From: JALOAR01 sp041649615
GTDB taxonomy: Bacteria; Patescibacteriota; Minisyncoccia; UBA6257; Colwellbacteraceae
Direction of reading: 5' to 3'
DNA: 5,075 nt
Assembly (NCBI GenBank): GCA_041649615.1
Contig: JBAZMT010000061.1
Location: forward strand, 1-5,075
The position numbers were made by a program, and so were the translations under genes. Below, piece after piece: positions 1 through 4,917 of the stretch (the first letter of the stretch is position 1; each line of letters begins with the position of its first letter). The notes under the pieces were generated by a model. The model saw nothing but the letters and a program-made list of their open reading frames with translations, searched no databases and was not told where the DNA came from.

Positions 1-2619
1 GAGAGCTGGAAGCCCAAGGTCATCGTCGCCCTCGGCGGCGAGGCCATCCGAAGTCTGCTTGCGGACAACACCGCCACCATCGGCGGCTACCGGGGCACGG
101 TGAACCGCTACGCTGGCGGCATCGGTGAGCCGAATCCTGACGTTCCGGAGTCGATGCCGTGGGTTGCTTGGCTCACTGCCGCCGAGCACCCGTCGTCCAT
201 TGTGAGCTCGGAAGGTGGTTTCACTGCGCCCATCCTGAAGAAGGACTTGGCGAAGGCCCAGCGGTGGCTCGCCGAGGGTGCGCCGCGCATCTGGGACGCG
301 CGCATCGAGGCCGCGCCGTCGCTGGCGCGTACCCGTGAGCTCGTCGCCCGTTGGCGGTTTCTGGGGCGCGTCACGGGTGACGTCGAGACGATCCCTGAGC
401 CGCCCGGCCGGTGGAACAGCCCGATGCGGATGCTCGGCCTGGGCGACGAAGACCTCGCCGCCTGGTGGCCCTGGCTCGGGGGCGAGTGGCAGAAGTTCTA
501 CGCGGAGGCCGACTGGTTCGAGATCCGCGACCTCCTCCGCAGGCTCCTCGCTGACGAGCGCATCATCAAGGAGTTTCAGAACAAGCAGTACGACATGGCC
601 GTCCTCGACAGCCACGGGTTCTCCGTGCGCGGTGTCGTCGAGGACACGATGGTCATGCACCACGTCCTCCACCTCCGCGGTGTGCTGCACGACCTCGGCT
701 ACATCGCCGCCGAGTACCTTGACCTCCCGGCCTGGAAGCGCGAGTTTGCGAAGGACTGGAAGGGTGATCTCCGCGTCGAGGGCGAGTACAACGGCAACGA
801 TGTGCTCGCGACCGCGCGCATCCGGCCGCGGCTTGAGGCTGACCTGCGTGCTCGAAACCTGTGGGCGACCTATGAGATGGACCGAGACGGCACCGACGTC
901 GCGCTCGAGATGAGTCGCAACGGCATCGGGATCGACCTCCACCGCCATGCGCAGTACGTTGAGAAGTACAGCCTGGAGGCCGCCGAGCTACATGCGCAGG
1001 TGCTCGAGCTGACCGGCGCCGCGGACCAGCAGGTGGAGACGCTCGAGTACGTCGCCGACTCGGGTGTCATGCGCTGGGCCGACGTGAAGGTAAAGGACAT
1101 CGAGCGGGTCCTCGACTGTGGTGGCGAGCTGCCGCCGCTTGAGGCCATCGCCGAAGTCTGCGAACTCGTCGCCGGGCGCCTGCTTCAGCCGAAGCTCGTG
1201 GACAACATCGCTGAGTCGGCCGCGAAGCTCCGAGACGCGCTCGACCCGCTTGGGGAGGTGGCATCGAAGTCGAACTGGGTGCCGTGGATGTCGCTTTCGC
1301 CCGCCGGGCCCGCGAGCATGTCCGAGTTCAACAAGCGCGTGAAAAAGGGCGAAGCTGGCGCGCTTGAGACGCCCGAGGCGCTCGTCATGGCCGCGAAAGT
1401 CGCGGCGAACGCCGCCGCTCGTCAGGCTGCGGGCCGGGCCTGTTCCGTTGTCCGGTCGGCAGTGCGTCGGCTTGTCGCTGCGCTGGGTGAGCCGCTCCTG
1501 AACCTCGAATCGGGTCAGCAGATGGGGCTGGTCCTTCACAGCCCGCAGTGGCTCGGGCTCCCGGTCGCGAAGTTCAGCGACAAGGACGACGCCTACCTCA
1601 CAAACGAGGAGGCGCTCCACCACGTCTCGTGGCACCCGGTCGTGAAGACCTGGCAGGCATGGGGTTCGGCGGCGTACCGCCGCGACTGGCTGCTCAACAC
1701 GCTGCCCATCGGACCGGACGGGCGAGCCCATGGCGCGTTCAAGACCACGCGCACGCCGAACGCTCGCTGGGCCGGCGGCTCCGAGGGGGAGTCGAAGTGG
1801 AACCCGCAGAACCCCGAGAAGGACACGATCGACATCTTCGCCGCGCCGCCGGGCAGGCGCCTCGTCGGTCGCGACTTCTCCATGATCGAGATCCGAGTCG
1901 CTGCTGCCCTCTCGCAGGACAAGCGCATGATGTCGCAGATCGCTGACTTCGACGAGGGCCGCATCCAATGGGATGTTCACCAGCAGCGCGCCATCCGCTG
2001 CTGGCCGGAGTTTGAGACGCTCGAGCCGAAGCTCCAGAAGAAGAAGCGGAACCTCGCGAAGCGGGCGAACTTCGGGCCCATCTACGGCGCGAGCAAGTAC
2101 ATGCTCTTGCCCGTCATGCTCTCGCAGGTCGAGCGCATCCCGAACGAGCTGTCGCAGTACAAGCTCATGTGCTCGAACATGCTCTCCGAGAGCCAGCGCA
2201 TCCTCGACGATATCCACTCCGACTGGGCCGAGCTGTTCTTGTGGCTCGAGGAGGGGTATCAACGGGCGATGCGGGACGGCGTGTTGCGAAACGGCTACGT
2301 GAGCGGGCGGGAGATTCACTTCCCGCTGCGAGACACGGACCATATCGACCGCCGGTTCTGCTTCAACTCGCCTGTGCAATGCAGCGCGCGAGAGATTGTC
2401 ATGGCCGCGATGCTTCGCATCAACAAGCAGAAGTCGCCGGATGCACTATGGGTTATGGACGCGCACGATCAACTACTGCTAGAGTGTGCTGAAGACGAAG
2501 CGGACGATCACAACGCGCTCATGGAGCGCGAGATGTCGGGTTGGTTCAACGGAGTGAGGATTCTGTCGGACGGCGGCGCCGCTGGCGGCGTTGCGCGGAC
2601 CTGGAAGGAGTTGAAGTAA
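1..2619 (+). CDS. Uracil-DNA-glycosylase-like / family A DNA polymerase fusion, 5' partial
   Basis: Replicative DNA polymerase with 3'-5' proofreading. The frame is open from base 1, so the start lies outside the window; 872 residues are visible (numbered here from base 1). Residues 1-100 match the C-terminal half of a family 4 uracil-DNA glycosylase: KPKVIVALGG at 4-13 and HPSSI at 63-67. The exonuclease domain has all three motifs: DVET (D127, E129), NKQYD (N194, D198) and YNGND (Y263, D267). The polymerase domain has motif A DFSMIEIR (D625, E630, R632), motif B R683/K687/F691/Y695 in NFGPIYG, and motif C HDQ (H822, D823). All catalytic aspartates are present, so it should be active. No 5'-3' exonuclease domain is visible. 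ExoIII to motif A is 358 residues against about 204 in E. coli Pol I, pointing to a thumb insertion. A UDG-like domain in a phage polymerase is known from Bacillus phage SPO1. Whether the glycosylase is active cannot be judged, because its N-terminal catalytic motif is missing here. Confidence 0.96.
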   Translation, partial: ESWKPKVIVALGGEAIRSLLADNTATIGGYRGTVNRYAGGIGEPNPDVPESMPWVAWLTAAEHPSSIVSSEGGFTAPILKKDLAKAQRWLAEGAPRIWDARIEAAPSLARTRELVARWRFLGRVTGDVETIPEPPGRWNSPMRMLGLGDEDLAAWWPWLGGEWQKFYAEADWFEIRDLLRRLLADERIIKEFQNKQYDMAVLDSHGFSVRGVVEDTMVMHHVLHLRGVLHDLGYIAAEYLDLPAWKREFAKDWKGDLRVEGEYNGNDVLATARIRPRLEADLRARNLWATYEMDRDGTDVALEMSRNGIGIDLHRHAQYVEKYSLEAAELHAQVLELTGAADQQVETLEYVADSGVMRWADVKVKDIERVLDCGGELPPLEAIAEVCELVAGRLLQPKLVDNIAESAAKLRDALDPLGEVASKSNWVPWMSLSPAGPASMSEFNKRVKKGEAGALETPEALVMAAKVAANAAARQAAGRACSVVRSAVRRLVAALGEPLLNLESGQQMGLVLHSPQWLGLPVAKFSDKDDAYLTNEEALHHVSWHPVVKTWQAWGSAAYRRDWLLNTLPIGPDGRAHGAFKTTRTPNARWAGGSEGESKWNPQNPEKDTIDIFAAPPGRRLVGRDFSMIEIRVAAALSQDKRMMSQIADFDEGRIQWDVHQQRAIRCWPEFETLEPKLQKKKRNLAKRANFGPIYGASKYMLLPVMLSQVERIPNELSQYKLMCSNMLSESQRILDDIHSDWAELFLWLEEGYQRAMRDGVLRNGYVSGREIHFPLRDTDHIDRRFCFNSPVQCSAREIVMAAMLRINKQKSPDALWVMDAHDQLLLECAEDEADDHNALMEREMSGWFNGVRILSDGGAAGGVARTWKELK
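1021..1497 (+). other. Extra domain inserted in the polymerase thumb
   Basis: Codons about 341-499 have no counterpart in E. coli Pol I. The flanks align well: the helix ending LELTG (residues 335-339) matches the Pol I helix ending in HEIAG, and LNLESGQQ (500-507) matches FNLSSTKQ. In T7 DNA polymerase the thioredoxin-binding domain is inserted between the same two elements (before FNPSS). The insert is mostly predicted helix, with a tryptophan pair (W426, W429), a basic stretch (NKRVKKG) and an alanine/arginine-rich helix near its end. It shows no clear similarity to the T7 insert. Borders are judged by eye and may be off by 10 or more residues. Confidence 0.65.
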
Positions 2620-2620
2620 G

Positions 2621-2956
2621 ATGGAAACGAACTGGAGAGAGGGCGTTGAGGAACGTCGCGTCTACGAAGCGGTGAGGTCGCGAAGCCAGACATTTTCGAC
2701 GAAGGAGTGCGTCGGCTGCAGCGGCAAGGCCGACAACTATCACGCCTGGGTCGAGCACGGGCTCTGCGAGGACTGTCGGGACGCGGCGTTCGAGAAGGCT
2801 CGCGCCACCGAGGTCTGCCCCCGCTGCGGGACGGTCATGTACAAGGGGCAGCGGTTTCTCTCGTGTCCGACCTGCGGCCTCGTCATCACGGTTGACCCGG
2901 AGGACCACATCGCGTCCGTGTCGCAGGAGCACGCCTCCAGGCGCATCGTCATATAA
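2621..2956 (+). CDS. Small double zinc-ribbon protein
   Basis: A protein of 111 residues with eight cysteines in four CXXC pairs: C30/C33, C49/C52, C66/C69 and C82/C85. The spacing (CXXC-x15-CXXC, then CXXC-x12-CXXC) is typical of two four-cysteine zinc sites; the second (CPRCG ... CPTCG) is a classic zinc ribbon. No catalytic motif, signal peptide or membrane segment is visible. The ATG is one base after the polymerase stop, with GGAAGGAG at 2603-2610 giving a ten-base spacer, so it is almost certainly co-transcribed and translationally coupled with the polymerase. Such proteins usually bind nucleic acid or act as protein adaptors; its position suggests a replication or transcription accessory role (inference). 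I do not recognise a named family. The first 28 residues are charged and probably helical. Confidence 0.88.
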   Translation: METNWREGVEERRVYEAVRSRSQTFSTKECVGCSGKADNYHAWVEHGLCEDCRDAAFEKARATEVCPRCGTVMYKGQRFLSCPTCGLVITVDPEDHIASVSQEHASRRIVI

Positions 2957-2993
2957 CCGCTACGCTCTGCGCTGCGATGCCCGTTCACGCCGG

Positions 2994-3028
2994 TTGACTT
3001 CCTTTCTGGCTCGACTACGCTTCCCCAC
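2994..3028 (+). promoter_or_regulatory. Sigma-70-type promoter, probably leaderless
   Basis: TTGACT at 2994-2999 matches the -35 consensus at five of six positions. TACGCT at 3016-3021, after a 16-base spacer, fits the loose TANNNT -10 of high-GC bacteria. Transcription would start about seven bases later, at 3028-3029, which is the A of the next gene's ATG. No Shine-Dalgarno sequence precedes that ATG, which supports a leaderless message. It lies in the 72-base gap after the zinc-ribbon gene. No terminator is evident in the gap, so read-through from the polymerase operon is also possible. Confidence 0.55.
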
Positions 3029-3370
3029 ATGCCACCCCTCTTCAAGACACCCAGGGCGATGAAGGTCAACCGCCTCGTCGGGGCGAAGCTCCCTGAGGAT
3101 TTGCGCCTCCGGGTTCAAGCGCACATCGATGGCTCGGGCGGCGCCTACTCGAGCGTCGCGGAGGCACTCAAGGATCTGATCATCCGTGGGCTCTTCATCA
3201 CGGAGCACCCGTCGGGAAAGTTCTCCGAGGCCGCCTACCACTCGGCGTATATCGCCGCGAAAGGCGAGTTTCTGGACGCTTTCTTCCGGCGGTTGGGCAC
3301 GATCTTGACCAACGTCGCCGACGAGGTCTACCGCGAGCTGTCGCAGCGCCGCGGCCACACGAGCGTGTGA
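3029..3370 (+). CDS. Ribbon-helix-helix-like DNA-binding protein
   Basis: A protein of 113 residues. Residues 14-56 have the layout of a ribbon-helix-helix (Arc/MetJ/CopG type) domain: a strand NRLVGAKLP (14-22), a helix EDLRLRVQAHID (23-34), a turn rich in Gly/Ser, and a second helix SVAEALKDLIIRGLF (42-56). Such proteins dimerise, and the paired strands read the DNA major groove; they are often autorepressors or plasmid/phage partition and relaxosome factors. Residues 65-106 are probably two more helices, with aromatic residues that could serve oligomerisation. The ATG at 3029 is chosen because the promoter ends there; an ATG at 3059 is possible but also lacks a ribosome binding site and would leave only three residues before the strand. 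It is the first gene of a three-gene unit. The fold call is by pattern, not by database match. Confidence 0.8.
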   Translation: MPPLFKTPRAMKVNRLVGAKLPEDLRLRVQAHIDGSGGAYSSVAEALKDLIIRGLFITEHPSGKFSEAAYHSAYIAAKGEFLDAFFRRLGTILTNVADEVYRELSQRRGHTSV

Positions 3371-3784
3371 ATGCGGCGCACGCTCAGGATCCCCGTTCCT
3401 TGGGGGCATCAGCCGCACTCTCCCCCCGACGACCCGTTCGCCGAGCTTGTCGCCCAGCTACTCGGCTCCGAGCTGAACCCGGTGACGGGGCTGCCGTGGC
3501 GCGAGCGCTGCCGCTGCCTCACCGACTTCGCCTGGCGAGCGAGGCGCCCGCCGGTCGCGTGTCCCCTGGGCCAGCGCGGCGACTGCGCGTGGGGCGTGCA
3601 GGACGCGCCCGCGAATTTCTGCATGTGGGTCTGGGTCGAGCAGCACCCTGACGGCTCGCAGGCTTTCCCCGAGATGGCCCGCGCCCTCGGGCAGTCGAAG
3701 GAAAGGTTGAACTCGGTATGCAAGCAGCTCACGGACAAGGTGCGGGACGTCGCGATCCGCATGTCGCTGCCGCAGCTCTACTGA
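3371..3784 (+). CDS. Sigma-70 region 4-like HTH protein with cysteine cluster
   Basis: A protein of 137 residues. Residues 99-126 (FPEMARALGQSKERLNSV, then a basic helix) follow the pattern of sigma factor region 4, the helix-turn-helix that reads the -35 box. Before it lie C47, C49, C64, C72 and C84; the segment CPLGQRGDC ... C with the aromatic stretch FCMWVWVE looks like a small metal-binding module joined to the HTH. Sigma regions 2 and 3 are absent, so it is not a complete sigma factor; a transcriptional regulator or RNA polymerase-binding factor is more likely (inference). The ATG touches the preceding TGA and is in the same frame, with no Shine-Dalgarno of its own, so translation probably depends on reinitiation. 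The 3' end overlaps the next gene by 67 bases. Confidence 0.8.
   Translation: MRRTLRIPVPWGHQPHSPPDDPFAELVAQLLGSELNPVTGLPWRERCRCLTDFAWRARRPPVACPLGQRGDCAWGVQDAPANFCMWVWVEQHPDGSQAFPEMARALGQSKERLNSVCKQLTDKVRDVAIRMSLPQLY
3698..3706 (+). promoter_or_regulatory. Ribosome binding site inside the upstream gene
   Basis: AAGGAAAGG lies 11 bases before the ATG at 3718, inside the HTH-protein gene. It is the best reason to start the next gene at 3718 and accept a 67-base overlap. The spacer is slightly long. Confidence 0.45.
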
Positions 3785-4473
3785 CGGCCGAGCAGGGCCG
3801 CGAGGCTGCGGACCTCCTGTCGGTCGAGGGGCTCGTGCTCCGCGGCCAGGAGTATTTCAACCGCTACGCGAAGGATCTGCGGAGCGAGCGAGGGGGCGTG
3901 CCGCTCGAGCTCGCCGCCGTGCTCGGGGTCCTGCGCGCCGGGCAGCCTGGCTTCTTCTGGTACATCTCGCCGGCCGAGCAACGCCGGCTCGACGTCGGGC
4001 GCCAGGCTTCGCCCGCGCTGCAGCTCTGGGCCGGTCTCCGAGTCGTGAACGAGGCCGCGATCCTCCTCGAGCAGGTTGCGACGACCGTGCAGCTCCCGGT
4101 GCTCGAGGTGTCCGGAGTCGACTGGTGGGCCGCCGTGCTCCGGCTCGAGGCGCTCGGGCCCCGCACCTTTGTCGAGCTGTGTCGCCGGGCCGGTGGTGCT
4201 CTCGAGCTGGGCGCCTGGGCTGAGACGAACGACCCAGGCGATGGTCAGCTCCCGGCTGGCGTCGTCGTCTACCGCATCCTCGCGGTCCGGACGTGGGTGC
4301 TCGCCGCCGCTGAGCTCGCCGCCGCGCGCGGCCTGGAGCTGCCGGTCTCCTCCGGCGAATTCATCGAATCGCGGGACCACCGCGTCCAAGCGATCGTGAA
4401 GAAAGCCACCCTCGGCGGCTACGCCGTCGCCCAGCTCGCCCAGCTCGCCCGCGCCAAGGGCATCATCCCCTGA
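3718..4473 (+). CDS. Hypothetical helical protein, function unknown
   Basis: A protein of 251 residues that I do not recognise. It is rich in Ala and Leu and probably mostly helical, with a Trp/Phe-rich stretch (GFFWYISP, 78-85), VDWWAAVLRLEALG (134-147), a single Cys (155), and a basic C-terminal part HRVQAIVKKATLGGYAVAQ (221-239). No signal peptide or clear membrane segment is seen, so it is probably cytoplasmic. The start is uncertain. ATG 3718 has a ribosome binding site but its first 20 residues are low in complexity and overlap the previous gene; the credible protein begins near LLTAEQGREA (21-30). The next usual start is GTG 3835, which would remove part of that. A CTG at 3781 sits at the previous gene's stop and would also fit. 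The long open frame and absence of rare codons support a real gene. It is the last gene before the AT-rich region. Confidence 0.8.
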   Translation: MQAAHGQGAGRRDPHVAAAALLTAEQGREAADLLSVEGLVLRGQEYFNRYAKDLRSERGGVPLELAAVLGVLRAGQPGFFWYISPAEQRRLDVGRQASPALQLWAGLRVVNEAAILLEQVATTVQLPVLEVSGVDWWAAVLRLEALGPRTFVELCRRAGGALELGAWAETNDPGDGQLPAGVVVYRILAVRTWVLAAAELAAARGLELPVSSGEFIESRDHRVQAIVKKATLGGYAVAQLAQLARAKGIIP

Positions 4474-4502
4474 GCTCGCGCCTGGCCGCCGGGCCCGAGC
4501 TC
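4472..4502 (+). terminator. GC-rich inverted repeat at the gene end, weak terminator candidate
   Basis: GAGCTCG at 4472-4478 pairs perfectly with CGAGCTC at 4496-4502, and GGCC at 4484-4487 can pair with GGCC at 4492-4495 inside the loop. The hairpin begins in the stop codon of the preceding gene. No T run follows, so it is not a classic intrinsic terminator. GAGCTC is also common inside the preceding gene, so the match may reflect composition. Confidence 0.25.
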
Positions 4503-4507
4503 GGCGC

Positions 4508-4723
4508 AGGTGTACCCACACCTATCGGAACCCTGGCCGCCGAGCTCTGCGACACCATTTCACACCTATTGATACATATAACTACAGTGTAGAGTTAGGT
4601 GTGGACTAGGTGTACCATATACACCATTGTCATATGTTTGATTACACCTGCCGCCGAATGTGGTTATAGGTATGGTGACACAGGGTCAATGTAGGTATAG
4701 AAAACCGCCCACACACCTATTGA
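4508..4723. repeat. TAGGTGT repeat array, operator or iteron candidate
   Basis: Seven exact copies of AGGTGT or its complement ACACCT lie in 216 bases. On the + strand AGGTGT starts at 4508, 4597 and 4608; ACACCT starts at 4518, 4562, 4644 and 4713. Five of the seven extend to TAGGTGT. About 0.1 copies would be expected by chance. The first two form a palindrome, AGGTGTACCCACACCT (4508-4523). Copies at 4597 and 4608 are direct repeats 11 bp apart, one helical turn. Copies at 4562 and 4713 belong to a longer 12-bp exact repeat, CACACCTATTGA (4561-4572, 4712-4723). Near-copies TAGGTAT occur at 4667 and 4692. Mixed orientation suggests binding sites for a dimeric protein. Confidence 0.8.
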
Positions 4724-4893
4724 ATATATAGCACATACCATGCCATGAATCGACGTATACCCTTGCGAAAGTTTGAATATACTTATTGTCGCCAGCGTTT
4801 ATACTTTCGAGAGTCAAGAGACACAGGATATAGACAAAAGCGACATAGGGTCAAGAAAGTTTGAATAAACCCTAATAGCTTGCGTTTATACCT
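4636..4893 (+). repeat. Three-copy bipartite promoter-like motif
   Basis: Two strong copies share GAAAGTTTGAATA (4767-4779, 4855-4867) and, 14-15 bases later, GCGTTTATAC (4795-4804, 4882-4891). A weaker third copy has GTTTGATTA (4636-4644) and TTATAG (4664-4669). The distance from GTTTGA to TTATA is 28, 27 and 28 bases. Read as a promoter this is TTGAAT/TTGATT, 19-20 bases, TTATAC/TTATAG, a spacer longer than the usual 17. The last copy ends 26 bases before the start codon at 4918, a suitable place for its promoter. The long spacer would suit an activator-dependent or phage-specific promoter. Confidence 0.6.
4677..4854. repeat. GACAYAGGGTCAA direct repeats
   Basis: GACACAGGGTCAA at 4677-4689 and GACATAGGGTCAA at 4842-4854 differ at one of 13 positions. 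A shorter copy, GACACAGG, lies at 4820-4827. The copy at 4842 directly abuts the second GAAAGTTTGAATA element, so the two motifs may form one composite site. Function unknown; a protein binding site is likely. Confidence 0.5.
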
Positions 4894-4900
4894 ACAGAAG

Positions 4901-4907
4901 AAAGGAG
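4901..4907 (+). promoter_or_regulatory. Strong ribosome binding site
   Basis: AAAGGAG with a ten-base spacer to the ATG at 4918. It favours this ATG over the one two codons later (4924), and it is the best Shine-Dalgarno site in the window. Confidence 0.8.
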
Positions 4908-4917
4908 CGATAGTCGA

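Larger units (their letters stand above)
4474..4917. other. 444-base non-coding control region, AT-rich and repeat-dense
   Basis: No convincing gene lies here. Bases 4474-4548 are still GC-rich and carry CCTGGCCGCC twice (4481-4490, 4532-4541) plus two GAGCTC sites (4497, 4542). From about 4549 GC drops to roughly 40% (146 of 360 bases over 4561-4920) and stays there to the next start codon. The AT-rich part holds the repeat families listed separately. AT-richness, short repeats in both orientations and a replication gene upstream fit a phage origin or a regulatory hub for the genes to the right. No tRNA is visible. Confidence 0.75.

Noticed and set aside
278..913. 211-codon + strand frame inside the polymerase
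   Set aside because: Ser/Arg/Thr-rich out-of-frame shadow of the exonuclease domain.
988..2379. 463-codon open frame on the - strand
   Set aside because: It lies wholly within the polymerase, whose catalytic motifs are unmistakable. Its translation is a low-complexity Arg/Leu/Val/Asp mixture without motifs, typical of the antisense of a high-GC gene.
2960..3418. 152-codon - strand frame opposite the RHH gene
   Set aside because: No recognisable motif. The + strand frame has an RHH pattern and a promoter at its start.
3365..4473. TGA recoded as a sense codon throughout
   Set aside because: Three successive genes end in TGA with sensible protein lengths and fitting junctions; only the 3368 TGA leads into another in-frame gene.
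3778..4521. 247-codon - strand frame opposite the unknown gene
   Set aside because: About as long as the + strand gene and so worth weighing, but its composition (Arg/Gly/Glu/Asp-rich, no hydrophobic periodicity) looks like an antisense shadow. The + frame continues the operon and has a ribosome binding site.
4634..4669. 11-codon frame starting at ATG 4634, possible leader peptide
   Set aside because: Too short, with no ribosome binding site and no downstream attenuator hairpin.
4508..4723. CRISPR array
   Set aside because: The repeats are only 6-12 bp, occur in both orientations and are irregularly spaced.
4665..4857. - strand promoters: TTGACC (complement of 4852-4847) to TATATC with a 16-base spacer, and TTGACC (complement of 4687-4682) to TATAAC with a 15-base spacer
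   Set aside because: Plausible boxes, but no - strand gene lies to their left in the window, and both -35 boxes are part of the GACAYAGGGTCAA repeat. An antisense RNA cannot be excluded.
4745..4864. 39-codon Arg-rich frame (MNRRIPLRKFEYTYCRQ...)
   Set aside because: No ribosome binding site. The repeats that run through it (GAAAGTTTGAATA) fall in different reading frames in the two copies, so they are conserved as DNA and not as protein.
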